A stretch of 42,219 nt of DNA from positions 1-42,219 of the forward strand of contig JAGXAJ010000032.1 of NCBI GenBank assembly GCA_018971625.1. Reading direction: 5' to 3'. The position numbers and the translations under genes are program-made. The notes below the pieces were generated by a model. The model was given only the letters and a program-made list of their open reading frames with translations. It made no database searches and had not been told where the DNA came from. This document shows, one piece after another, positions 34,335 to 42,219 of the stretch. Each line of letters starts with the position of its first letter. Position 1 is the first letter of the stretch. The DNA is from Pseudomonadota bacterium (GTDB taxonomy: Bacteria > Pseudomonadota > Alphaproteobacteria > Rhizobiales > Xanthobacteraceae).

Positions 34335-35087
34335 ATGACGGCCGGGATCGCTATGCGCTTGCAACAAGACAATGTTGCGGTACTTGAGGGAGAGCGACGT
34401 CCAATATCGATCAGGCCGGTTGAATGCGGGAATCATGCCTATCAGGGCCGCTATTCTTCGCGCGGCAGAGCGCGCATCGAGCCGTATCGTTCGATCAGGA
34501 AGCGGGTCTTCGACATCGTAGTCGCGGGCGGGGCGTTGCTCTTCCTCGCACCGGTCTTGCTCGCGATCGCCGTAACGATCAGGCTTACGTCGCGGGGCCC
34601 GGCCTTGTTCTTCCAACATAGGTACGGTTACCGGAACCGGCGTTTCAGGATCTACAAATTTCGTTCGATGCGAGTCGACGATTGCGATGTGAGGGGCGTA
34701 AAGCAGACGGTCAAAGGCGACTCGCGGGTGACGTGGATCGGAAGGATTCTACGGAAAACTAGCCTGGACGAAATTCCACAGCTCGTGAATGTGATCAAAG
34801 GCGACATGTCGCTTGTGGGACCCCGACCTCACGTGCCCGGCCAATTGGCCGCAGATCTGCTGTACGAAGATCTCGTGCCGTATTACTTCCATCGTCATAT
34901 GGCGCGGCCAGGAATTACCGGCCTTGCCCAGGTGAGTGGCTGCAGGGGAAGCACCGTCGAAGCTGGGCGCGCCATTTCTCGCATTGATTACGATCTCGAA
35001 TATATCGAGAAATGGTCGTTGGGCCTGGACATCATCATTGTCCTTCGCACGGTCCGAAAGGAATTCCTCTCCGGCAACGCCTTTTAA
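34335..35087 (+). CDS. Priming sugar-phosphate transferase (ExoY/WbaP catalytic type)
   Basis: A 250-residue monotopic phosphoglycosyl transferase that puts the first sugar-1-phosphate on undecaprenyl phosphate. Start at ATG 34335 with GGAGG six bases upstream (longer frame rejected). Single membrane segment at 58-81 after RKRVFD, then RIYKFRSMR (about 115-123), [20 protein letters not shown] and [24 protein letters not shown], and [20 protein letters not shown]. It has no extra N-terminal helices, so it is the short ExoY-like form. First gene of the rightward arm. Confidence 0.95.
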   Translation: MTAGIAMRLQQDNVAVLEGERRPISIRPVECGNHAYQGRYSSRGRARIEPYRSIRKRVFDIVVAGGALLFLAPVLLAIAVTIRLTSRGPALFFQHRYGYRNRRFRIYKFRSMRVDDCDVRGVKQTVKGDSRVTWIGRILRKTSLDEIPQLVNVIKGDMSLVGPRPHVPGQLAADLLYEDLVPYYFHRHMARPGITGLAQVSGCRGSTVEAGRAISRIDYDLEYIEKWSLGLDIIIVLRTVRKEFLSGNAF

Positions 35088-35164
35088 GCAGAGACCAAAG
35101 TCAGTTGCCGGATCCTTCGATAGCCGTCGGCGAGCCGTAAACACGAAAAAGGAGGGCATGTCCC

Positions 35165-35953
35165 GTGAGTACAACGCGACGCGCCAAAAAGCTGCTAAAG
35201 GAGGCATTCCCATCTATGTGGGTGCGGTGGCAATTGTCGCACTGGCCCAAATCCTCAGAGCAGGAACTCCACTTTCTGGATAGGATCATTCCGAAAGACG
35301 CCGTGACTGTCGATGTCGGAGCAAATCTCGGTCTCTATACACGCAAGTTGTCGAAGCTCTCCAGCCGAGTCCATGCGTTTGAGCCATCCCACGAGATGGC
35401 GGAATTGTTACGTCGAACGTCGGCACCGAACGTGCGTGTTCACGAGGTCGCCTTGTCCGATCAGGCCGGCGATGCTGACCTGTTCATTCCGCAGGACCAA
35501 GACAAGTTGATTTACGGACTCTCCTCGCTCGAGTCACGTTCAAGCAATTCGGAGCAGCGGGTCGTGTCGACGAAGGTCTCCACAGCCCGGCTCGATGCAA
35601 TTGTCAGGGAGGACGTCGCTTTCATCAAGGTCGACGTTGAAGGACATGAACTCAATGTGTTGGATGGCGCGGCCGAGCTACTCGACCGCAGTCAACCAGT
35701 TTTCCTGGTTGAGGCGGAGGATCGGCATCGCGATCAAGCGACCCGGTTGCTTTTTGAATTCTTTGCCCAGAGATCCTATCGAGGATATTTCATCCGCGGG
35801 GCGTCCGGATATCCCATTGAACAGTTTCGCGTCGATGAATTGCAAGACGAGCGCGTACTCCTGTGCGATGGCGGTCGTCAAACTGGAAAATACTACATCA
35901 ACAATTTTTTCTTTTTCCCACGACATCTGGATGGAGAATCAATGCTGAGCTAG
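35165..35953 (+). CDS. FkbM family methyltransferase
   Basis: A 262-residue SAM-dependent O-methyltransferase. GTG start at 35165 with GGAGGG eight bases upstream. Motif I VTVDVGANLGLYTRKLSKL (about 46-64), HAFEPSHEM, then FIKVDVEGHELNVLDGAAEL, which is the diagnostic FkbM block. It lies 77 bp after the priming transferase, in the same direction, and probably methylates a sugar hydroxyl of the repeat unit. A second FkbM protein is encoded at 40279. After its stop comes IS-derived DNA. Confidence 0.92.
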   Translation: MSTTRRAKKLLKEAFPSMWVRWQLSHWPKSSEQELHFLDRIIPKDAVTVDVGANLGLYTRKLSKLSSRVHAFEPSHEMAELLRRTSAPNVRVHEVALSDQAGDADLFIPQDQDKLIYGLSSLESRSSNSEQRVVSTKVSTARLDAIVREDVAFIKVDVEGHELNVLDGAAELLDRSQPVFLVEAEDRHRDQATRLLFEFFAQRSYRGYFIRGASGYPIEQFRVDELQDERVLLCDGGRQTGKYYINNFFFFPRHLDGESMLS

Positions 35954-35979
35954 AGCGGGATGGGGTTAGTTTGAATCGA

Positions 35980-35993
35980 TTTGGAATTCCAAA
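35980..35993. repeat. 14-bp perfect palindrome
   Basis: TTTGGAATTCCAAA, 27 bp after the FkbM stop, inside a longer gaatcgatttgg...gatttctgattc stretch. It marks the start of the IS-derived segment and may be an element end or a weak terminator-like hairpin. Confidence 0.5.
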
Positions 35994-36147
35994 ATCAGCG
36001 GATTTCTGATTCATGTGTGGACGCCACTTTGGCAAAGCGTTTTTGTCGGAGGATGCGAGATCGGTTGCTTTCATATGTCCGACCTGTTTGTGCAGCACGG
36101 AGTCTTTGCTGCTGGCCCTGATGGAAATCCGCCGATGAGCGCCGATC

Positions 36148-36312
36148 CAGTTTGCCATCGCGCCATCGTTCATCGAGGGGCCGATCGATGGCGTGAGCTT
36201 TCGCACCTATGTCGAGAAGGTTCTTCTGCCGACTCTTCGCTGGCGATATCGTGTCGCTGGCGATATCGTGGTCATGGACAATCTCGGCAGCCACAAAAGC
36301 AAGTCGTGCGTT
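36148..36312 (+). mobile_element. IS630-family transposase fragment
   Basis: One frame reads QFAIAPSFIEGPIDGVSFRT, YVEKVLLPTLR, then AGDIVVMDNLGSHKSK. The catalytic Asp in VVMDNLGSHK and the G-P-I-D-G ... Y-V-E-K block are typical of IS630-family DDE transposases. A 17-bp perfect tandem duplication (tcgctggcgatatcgtg, 36237-36253 and 36254-36270) lies within it. The N-terminal part and the last Glu domain are missing or scrambled. The decayed element fills the gap between two polysaccharide genes (35954-36570). Confidence 0.8.
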
Positions 36313-36570
36313 GGCTCAGCCGAACGCGCCTCAAGCTTGAACTCGCGTGTAAACTTCCGACGCTTCTCCATGGCCTGTTTCCTGCTCCATTAAATAAACA
36401 CCTTAACTCGGTGTCTTCGGAACCGGGTGCAGGCCAGTTATGCAAGTTGGCTCGATACGAGGAATGTCAAGAAGCGGGTTGAATGCAAAACGATAGAATT
36501 ATTGAATGTGTGATTGAACCCGAGCGAGCTGGAGAGCATTATATTGCGCGAGTGAAGTCGGAGAGGTCGG

Positions 36571-37533
36571 TTGGATCGCTGGACTAGTACAAACGGTAGC
36601 TCGGTAGCCCAGAATTTGACACTGCGCTGTCCAAGCTGTGGCGCGGGGCTAAACTTCCTGCCCGATCGAGTCTCTTGCCTGAACGAGACGTGCATCTATT
36701 CGGCTGACGCTTTTCCTCTGGTCGAGGGGCAACCCGTACTGATCGACTTTGCCGATACCATCTTCCCGAGATCAAACTACGAGCAAGGGAACGGCGCCGT
36801 CTTTCGCCGCGACCTCTCGCGTGCTGGACTGCGTTCTCGCCTACACGTTTTGGTAAATGGAACCAACCCCGTTGCGGCAAAGAACTGCGAGTTGTTCCTT
36901 AAGCTGACCAAAAAGGAACGCAAATGTCCGCGTGTTCTCGTAGTCGGAGGCGGCGCGATCGGCCTCGGTGCCGACAAGCTTTACAGCGATCCCGGTGTCG
37001 AGCTGATCGGAACCGATGTATATGCCTCCCCTTACACCAGCCTGCTATGCGACGCGCACAAACTGCCTTTCGAGAGCGGCACTCTTGACGGTGTATGGAT
37101 TCAAGCAGTGCTGGAACACGTGCTTGATCCGGCTGCTGTCGTTGCTGAAGTGCATCGCGTCCTCAAACCGAATGGCCTGGTCTACGCAGAAACTCCCTTT
37201 ATCCAGCAGGTTCACGAGCGAGCGTACGACTTTACGCGCTTCACCAAGAGTGGCCATCGGTGGCTTTTCAGGCGCTTCGAGGAAATCAGCTCGGGCACGG
37301 TCACAGGTCCAGCTATCGCGCTCCTTTGGTCCATCCGCTACTTGCTACTCGCGCTTGGCGCTGGCAAAATATTCTCTCGGGTCATTTCGCTCCTTTTCTT
37401 CTGGATCAGATACCTTGACCTCCTCTGCAATCCCAAGCAGGCGGCGGACGCCGCTGGAGGCGTATTCTTTCTCGGGCGGCGATCAGAGGCCGAACTCTCG
37501 GCCCTCTCACTGCTTAAATACTACGAAGGATAA
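36571..37533 (+). CDS. SAM-dependent methyltransferase with N-terminal zinc ribbon
   Basis: A 320-residue protein from a TTG start (GGAGAGG eight bases upstream). Residues 20-41 form a four-cysteine ribbon (CPSC ... CLNETC), followed by PLVEGQPVLIDF. The methyltransferase core begins PRVLVVGGGAIGLGADKLYS (about 119-138), ELIGTDVYASPYTSLLCDAH, FESGTLDGVWIQAVLEHVLD and VLKPNGLVYAETPFIQQVHE. A hydrophobic stretch near 250-290 (SIRYLLLALGAGKIFSRVIS) suggests membrane association. This combination occurs in polysaccharide loci; substrate unknown. Its 3' end faces the convergent GT4 gene. Confidence 0.85.
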   Translation: MDRWTSTNGSSVAQNLTLRCPSCGAGLNFLPDRVSCLNETCIYSADAFPLVEGQPVLIDFADTIFPRSNYEQGNGAVFRRDLSRAGLRSRLHVLVNGTNPVAAKNCELFLKLTKKERKCPRVLVVGGGAIGLGADKLYSDPGVELIGTDVYASPYTSLLCDAHKLPFESGTLDGVWIQAVLEHVLDPAAVVAEVHRVLKPNGLVYAETPFIQQVHERAYDFTRFTKSGHRWLFRRFEEISSGTVTGPAIALLWSIRYLLLALGAGKIFSRVISLLFFWIRYLDLLCNPKQAADAAGGVFFLGRRSEAELSALSLLKYYEG

Positions 37534-37725
37534 GACGCGTTGAGACGGTGGGTTCAACGCCAATTTGATGCAATGGACGGCTTTGCTCCATGCCGTGAGT
37601 CAAGCCGCCTGACTTCATCAGATCGAGCGCAAGACAGCAACATGGCCCACCCAACCACCAGTGTTAAGGGGATCGGCCCAAGCAAGCGGTGAGCCAGGGG
37701 CACCGAGAAGATTCCGTCTTCGAGC

Positions 37726-38982
37726 TTACCCATTCAAACATCGCGAGGCACGCCAAACCTGCTCGTGAAGCGCGAAGTGTTGTCCAAGCAACGAGGCGGT
37801 GGAAAAGGGCTCAACCTTCGCGCGGATCCTCCGCGGATCGAGTTCGTCACGCTCGATCGCCATCCAAATCATCACTAGCCTGTCCGCGAGTTCATGGATC
37901 GTCGTTGCATCATTTGCGCGCCGCTCAACCAACGAACCACTTACGCCTTCTTCTATTACGAGATCGTATTGCGGCAGACGGATCGCCGCCACAGGCCGAC
38001 CAACTGCGAGCAGTTCCAAGAGGTAGCACGGCATGCCCTCGAACAACGAGGTAAGGATGCCGGCGTGACACTGGGCGGAGATCGCCGCGACTTCAGCCGC
38101 CGTACAGTGGCCATGGCGCACCGTGAAAGGCTCAATTTCTGCAAATTCGGCATAGCGGAATGGATCACTAGTGCCGATGTAGTGGAATTCGAACCGGCCA
38201 CCTAACCTCTCGTGTACCGCGCGTAGCGTACGAAACATCGTCGGCGGATCCTTGAATTCGTCCAGCCGCCCGGCAAACACCACGCGGAAAATGCCCTCGT
38301 GATGATCGAACGGCGCCTGCTCGAAGATCGCAGTGTCAACCGCTACCGGCATAAAGCCAACCGAACTCGGGCGATGCGGCAGCTTCCGCTTTATCTTCGC
38401 CTCGATATTGGGATTGACACAGACGATGGCGCGAGCCGCGCGGACTGCGATTTCCTCCATGGTCCGGTGCACGAACCAGTATTTCTTAATCAGCGAATCC
38501 ATCTTGTCATGTTTCGATCCCTCGCCGTGAATAATTTGTATCGCTGGTCGCCGCAGCAGCATCGGCACCAGTGCAAACTCGAAGCGCTGTAGTTCGATCG
38601 TCGCCGGCCCACATCCAACAGCGCGCCGGACGCGGAGCAGATTCTGCAACAATCCAACCCCGAAGCGTACAGTTATCGACCGATATAGCCGGGTCGCAGC
38701 TCTATGAATTTCACTCTCAGAGAAATGAATCACTGGAAGGAACTCAACGCTGCGGCCGTCAATGAAAATGTTAGTCGTCTCGCCTAGACTGCAATCGCCG
38801 TAACCATCCACGCCCACCAACAACAAACGCCAGTTCGCAGGGGCATGCCGCAGCAAGAGGCGGATGTGGGTTTCGATCCCGCCGACTTTGCGGCCGCGCG
38901 GATCGATTGGGTGAATGAGGCAGAGACAATGGACACCAGTCCCACTGTTGCCATACTTAGCTTGAAAACTCTCCATGTCCAC
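37726..38982 (-). CDS. GT4-family glycosyltransferase
   Basis: A 418-residue GT-B enzyme. GTG start at 38982 has GAGG six bases upstream; ATG 38976 is an alternative. N-terminal domain has the glycine-rich acceptor loop GRKVGGIETHIRLLLRHAPA; C-terminal domain has FRVVFAGRLDEFKDPPTMFR, FHYIGTSDPF and ILTSLFEGMPCYLLELLAVG with the E-x7-E motif, then RPVAAIRLPQYDLVIEEGVS. Transcribed opposite to its neighbours: 79 bp separates its start from the divergent GT4 gene at 39062. Confidence 0.93.
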   Translation of the reverse strand: MDMESFQAKYGNSGTGVHCLCLIHPIDPRGRKVGGIETHIRLLLRHAPANWRLLLVGVDGYGDCSLGETTNIFIDGRSVEFLPVIHFSESEIHRAATRLYRSITVRFGVGLLQNLLRVRRAVGCGPATIELQRFEFALVPMLLRRPAIQIIHGEGSKHDKMDSLIKKYWFVHRTMEEIAVRAARAIVCVNPNIEAKIKRKLPHRPSSVGFMPVAVDTAIFEQAPFDHHEGIFRVVFAGRLDEFKDPPTMFRTLRAVHERLGGRFEFHYIGTSDPFRYAEFAEIEPFTVRHGHCTAAEVAAISAQCHAGILTSLFEGMPCYLLELLAVGRPVAAIRLPQYDLVIEEGVSGSLVERRANDATTIHELADRLVMIWMAIERDELDPRRIRAKVEPFSTASLLGQHFALHEQVWRASRCLNG

Positions 38983-39061
38983 TCACTACCTCGCTTGCCT
39001 GCGACTTTTCAAAATGAGCCATACGGGCGACGAATAGGACTTTAAAAAATAAAGACTTGGC

Positions 39062-40213
39062 ATGGCAGTGACTCAACCAAGGCTTATTCTGGTCAACCAC
39101 CAGCTGGAACCGCCACGGCGGATCACTGGCATCACGCGGTTCCTGTTCGCGCTTCTTGGCGAGTTGATCCGACGCCCGCACTTTCGTTATGTGCTGGTCA
39201 CCAGTTGGGCGGCAGACGAACTACCGCAGGCGCTGCATCATGCCAATCTCGCAATCGTCTCTCGGCCCTATCGCAAGTCGACGCCTCTCAACATTGTGGC
39301 GCAAACGCTGACGATGAAACGCCTCATGCGTACCACCAATGCTGCGCTTGAATTCAATTGCAATCCGCTCGGAGGCTTTTATCCGGGATGGCCGCGAGTC
39401 GTGACAGTGCACGACCTCTATCTTGATGTGATGGGCGCGCAATACCGATTGCGCCACAGGCTTTGGTGGAACATGTTTTTTCCAGTCGTGCTCGCATCAT
39501 CAAGTGCAGCCGTTTGTGTTTCGGAAGCGACGCGCAGCGATCTTGTCAAATATCGCGGCCGCCTCGCCAAAAAGGCAACGGTGATTCACGAAGCTGGCGC
39601 TCTGATCGATGAGAGGGTGGTGGAGCAATTCTCTAGTTCAAGAGACCCCTACGCGATTTATGTCGGCAACATATCGCCCAACAAGAATCCCGCCTTGCTG
39701 GTTGCTGCATTGACGATACTCCGAGCTCGCGGAATAGCGTTGAATGTCATCCACGTCGGGCGCGATGAACTTGCACTCCTTTCAGACGCACTCGCAGCGA
39801 GTGCATCGATGGCGTTAGTCGAAACAATCAACGGTCTATCCGATGCGGAGCTGGCTGCGACTTATCGCAGGGCCTACTGCTTGGTGGTCACTTCGACTTA
39901 CGAGGGATTCTGTTTACCGGTCCTGGAGGCACAAGCGCTCGGCGTCCCGGTTATTTGTTCAGACATTGCCGTATTGCGCGAAGTGGCGGGCGACGGGGCG
40001 CTATTCGTCAATCCGCACGATGCCGACGCCCTGGCAACTCGCCTTCATGCAATCATGACCGATGAATCATTGCGCATCCGACTCTCGGATGCCGGGCGAC
40101 ACAACGCTAAGCGGTTTTCATGGGGCCGCGCTGCAGCTGAGGCGGAGGCGCTGTTCAGGCGCCTCATTGAGGGGGGTAAGGGCGGAACCGAAAGTCGGGA
40201 AATGCAAGCATAG
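39062..40213 (+). CDS. GT4-family glycosyltransferase
   Basis: A 383-residue GT-B enzyme. N-terminal loop PPRRITGITRFLFALLGELI; linker VVTVHDLYLDVMGAQYR (V-H-D-L block) and VCVSEATRSDLVKY; C-terminal AIYVGNISPNKNPALLVAAL, AELAATYRRAYCLVVTSTYE and GFCLPVLEAQALGVPVICSD. All are hallmarks of mannosyl/rhamnosyltransferase-like GT4 proteins. It shares a 79-bp divergent promoter region with the GT4 gene at 37726. The following FkbM gene begins 65 bp later. Confidence 0.94.
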   Translation: MAVTQPRLILVNHQLEPPRRITGITRFLFALLGELIRRPHFRYVLVTSWAADELPQALHHANLAIVSRPYRKSTPLNIVAQTLTMKRLMRTTNAALEFNCNPLGGFYPGWPRVVTVHDLYLDVMGAQYRLRHRLWWNMFFPVVLASSSAAVCVSEATRSDLVKYRGRLAKKATVIHEAGALIDERVVEQFSSSRDPYAIYVGNISPNKNPALLVAALTILRARGIALNVIHVGRDELALLSDALAASASMALVETINGLSDAELAATYRRAYCLVVTSTYEGFCLPVLEAQALGVPVICSDIAVLREVAGDGALFVNPHDADALATRLHAIMTDESLRIRLSDAGRHNAKRFSWGRAAAEAEALFRRLIEGGKGGTESREMQA

Positions 40214-40278
40214 CGAGCATAGACTTTCACCTGCCTGGGCCTAGCGTTTCTCACGCGCATGCATGTCAACGTCAGAGT

Positions 40279-41166
40279 ATGGTTATGATGGCTACGAAGA
40301 CCGCGCGCTTCCTCGCAAAATTCGCGGCGAGCGCCCCGCTCAAACTTGTCGATGTCGTGCGGCGGCGCGCGATCGAGCAATTGTCGTCGGCGCCATCGCA
40401 CATCGCGACGACCAGCTTCAACGGCGTACAATTCGAACTCGACATGTCGCTTCATCGCGTGATGAAGAAGTACTTCTTTCATACGCACGAAATGTTTCTG
40501 GAGCGCATCTTCGAGCGCTATCTCGCCCCTGGTGCCATCTTCGTCGATATCGGGGCCAACTGCGGTTACTGGTCAGCCTACGCTGCGTCACTGGTTGGCC
40601 AGAGCGGTGAAGTCCATGCGTTCGAGCCTGTTACGCAGTATTTCGGCTTTGTCCGCCGCCTTGCCGAACTCAACCGGGATTATCGCATTGTCGCCAACCA
40701 ACTCGCCTGCGGCGCTAGGGCCGAAGCGCTTACTATGGTTGTCGTCACACCGCAGGCGGAGAATTTCAACAACTATGACATCAATATCGGATCGAGCTCT
40801 TTGAGGGCCGGCTTTCTCGACCACAGCCGCGGCCTCACAGAAACCGTCTCTGTCAAAGTTATTCCGTTTGACGCCTATGTGCGCGAACACGATCTCGATC
40901 TCGAGCGGATCGGGCTAATCAAGATCGATGTCGAAGGCTTTGAGTCTGCCGTCTTCGACGGCATGCAGGAAGTGCTTGGGAAAAGCGGACGCAAGGTGCC
41001 AATCCTGTGCGAAATCTTGACCGACCGAACGCGCGCCGAGCCGCTGGATGGCCGAATCATTATCGAACGTCTGGAAGCTTGCGGCTATCGCTGCCTGGAT
41101 GCCACGCATCTGCGACCCGTCAGTCGGAATGCGCTCGGTTTTGAAGAGAATATACTTTGCTGCTGA
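40279..41166 (+). CDS. FkbM family methyltransferase
   Basis: A 295-residue SAM-dependent methyltransferase. Motif I IFVDIGANCGYWSAYAASLV (about 91-110), EVHAFEPVTQYFGFVRRLAE, NNYDINIGSSSL and GLIKIDVEGFESAVFDGMQE. It has about 30 residues more than the first FkbM protein, with a basic N-terminal helix and its own insertion after strand 4, so it is not a recent duplicate. Start at ATG 40279 (MVMMATKTARF); the two inner ATGs are possible too. Last intact gene of the polysaccharide locus before an IS remnant. Confidence 0.92.
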   Translation: MVMMATKTARFLAKFAASAPLKLVDVVRRRAIEQLSSAPSHIATTSFNGVQFELDMSLHRVMKKYFFHTHEMFLERIFERYLAPGAIFVDIGANCGYWSAYAASLVGQSGEVHAFEPVTQYFGFVRRLAELNRDYRIVANQLACGARAEALTMVVVTPQAENFNNYDINIGSSSLRAGFLDHSRGLTETVSVKVIPFDAYVREHDLDLERIGLIKIDVEGFESAVFDGMQEVLGKSGRKVPILCEILTDRTRAEPLDGRIIIERLEACGYRCLDATHLRPVSRNALGFEENILCC

Positions 41167-41195
41167 AACGCGGCATGCGGTCCAATGCTGCCCTT

Positions 41196-41705
41196 GGGAG
41201 TCTGACTCAAAATTGGCTCAACCATTTGAGAGCCTGGCGAGGCGCCTGGTCAAGAGCTTGAGATGGGCCACGAGAAGCCAGGAAACCTCTGAAGAGGCCT
41301 TCGGCATCTACCGAACCATGCGAAGGTACGTTCAACGGCCCAGCGGCGAGGCAGCAGCGTCAAGCCTTTAACCTTTGGCGGCCGCTGGACGATCTCGATC
41401 GTCCACGGGCCGCAATGGGAGAGCGCGTTAACAAGCTGCTTGTTGCGATAGACCCGGTCGGCAAAGACGTGCCGCAGTTTGGGGAAGCGGTGTTGCAGGC
41501 GTTCCAGCAAAGGGACCGTGCCATGGACATCCTGAACGTTGGCGGGATGGACGTGAACAGCCAGCAACAAGCCATTGGTATCGGTGACGATGTGTCGCTT
41601 GCGCCCGTGGATGCGTTTGGGATCGTAGCCGCGCGGGCCACCAGCCTGGGTGGTCGAGGCACTTTGGCTGTCGATGATCGCGGCCGTCGGTGTTGGCTTA
41701 CATCC
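41196..41705 (-). mobile_element. IS5-family element remnant, N-terminally truncated transposase
   Basis: On the reverse strand one frame reads TPTAAIIDSQSASTTQAGGP, RGYDPKRIHGRKRHIVTDTN, GLLLAVHVHPANVQDVHGTV, FPKLRHVFADRVYRNKQLVN and RRWAVERTFAWFGRCRR. These are the DDE blocks of an IS5-family transposase (Asp in IIDSQS, Asp in FADRVY, Glu in VERTFAW). Near 41300 the frame shifts, and the tail SSEVSWLLVAHLKLLTRRLA continues in another frame to a stop at 41218. The N-terminal 100 residues are missing. The end gagtctgactcaaaattgg (from 41198) looks like the element's terminal sequence. Confidence 0.85.
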
Positions 41706-41967
41706 GCCCCACCTAAGTGGGCAACCTATTTAGATTTATCCTCCCGCCCGACGCGCCTTCGCGGCGATCGGTACGAATCGGATTATTGACGGTTCTACGG
41801 AGACAAGAGTCAAGGTAAGCGCGCGCAAAAGAAAGCCGCTTCGTCGTTCGCGTCGTTGGTGCGCAGGGTGATGGTCACGTACGTACGTTCCAGCGCTGAC
41901 CCGCGCCGGCGCGACGAATTGCGCCGGGCGCGAGCCCGTACTCTGGGTTAATGCGTCGCGACATCGC
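41706..41967. other. Junction between IS remnant and molybdoenzyme gene
   Basis: No gene recognised. Starts with ccgccccacctaagtgggc, which contains a short inverted repeat and may be another element's end. Further on is a 12-bp perfect palindrome cgcgccggcgcg near 41908, in the spot where a terminator for the leftward gene could be. No T-run follows. Confidence 0.35.
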
Positions 41968-42219
41968 CTACCATTCCAGCTTCTCCATCTTGCGCACGCA
42001 GACGTGCGTGTCGCGCGTCAGGATTCCGGTTGGCCCCCAGTAGTTCCAGCCGTATGTAAACTGGGCATATCCACCAGCCAAAAACAGCGGATTGATACGA
42101 ATACGCGTCAGGCTGTTGTGACCGCCGCCGCGCTTGCCGCGCTCCTGCGATATCGGGATGTACACCGTACGCTCGACCGCGTGGTAGTACATGCAGGTGC
42201 CGGGCTGGATACGGCGGCT
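41968..42219 (-). CDS. NarG-type molybdoenzyme alpha subunit, C-terminus (NarG or NxrA), cut by window edge
   Basis: The frame enters from the right edge as [20 protein letters not shown], then [40 protein letters not shown] and [20 protein letters not shown], with stop TAG 41968-41970. The GGYAQ-x-x-Y-G-x-N-Y/W block and the closing V-R-K-M are those of the NarG branch of the DMSO reductase family (membrane-bound nitrate reductase, nitrite oxidoreductase). The [11 protein letters not shown] segment differs from E. coli-type NarG (G-T-V-G-S-N-R-D-E), which makes NxrA of Nitrobacter a candidate. No beta subunit follows; an IS remnant does. Confidence 0.75.
   Translation of the reverse strand, partial: SRRIQPGTCMYYHAVERTVYIPISQERGKRGGGHNSLTRIRINPLFLAGGYAQFTYGWNYWGPTGILTRDTHVCVRKMEKLEW

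Noticed and set aside
41880..41967. Terminator at the palindrome cgcgccggcgcg
   Set aside because: There is no T-run, and the palindrome is common in such GC-rich DNA.

Overview
The window is chromosomal DNA of a GC-rich alphaproteobacterium. Gene content (CvpA, small orphan proteins of a rhizobial flavour, EF-hand protein, Aer-like PAS plus methyl-accepting protein, many IS5 and IS630 remnants) points to the Bradyrhizobium/Rhodopseudomonas/Nitrobacter group. The right edge carries the C-terminus of a NarG-type molybdoenzyme whose sequence would also fit a nitrite oxidoreductase alpha subunit (NxrA), so Nitrobacter is a good candidate. This is inference from protein recall; no search was run.

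Left third (1-12.5 kb) is decayed accessory DNA. It holds an IS630 N-terminal fragment at the edge, cvpA, an initiator tRNA-fMet, a formyltransferase, lipoproteins and an AraC-type regulator, interleaved with at least seven broken genes: GMC oxidoreductase, PilZ, a riboflavin-kinase-like protein, two secreted proteins, a PAS chemosensor and a DUF1330 protein. Most breaks are single-base changes, many of them in short homopolymers, whereas the large genes further right are intact.

Middle (12.6-18.4 kb) has a degenerate EF-hand protein converging on a patatin-lipoprotein/ApbE operon, a MOSC protein, the nonsense-riddled N-terminus of a second patatin lipoprotein, a small conserved protein and a lone receiver protein.

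Right half (18.5-41.2 kb) is a Wzx/Wzy-type exopolysaccharide locus. A leftward arm, reading from 33.7 down to 18.5 kb, runs metallophosphatase, OPX export protein, outer-membrane beta-barrel, polysaccharide co-polymerase/BY-kinase, polymerase, GT4 glycosyltransferase, acyltransferase, flippase, GT26 glycosyltransferase, a small secreted cysteine protein, a GH10 hydrolase, and methyltransferase-lipoprotein-methyltransferase. Many of these genes overlap at ATGA, TAATG or TGATG. Across a 673-bp intergenic region, a mainly rightward arm encodes the priming sugar-phosphate transferase, an FkbM methyltransferase, a zinc-ribbon methyltransferase, two divergent GT4 enzymes and a second FkbM methyltransferase. 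Together they would prime a lipid-linked repeat unit, extend and decorate it (methylation, acylation), flip it, polymerise it, and export and trim the polymer.

The locus is bounded on the right by a truncated IS5-family transposase, followed by the NarG/NxrA end running off the window.
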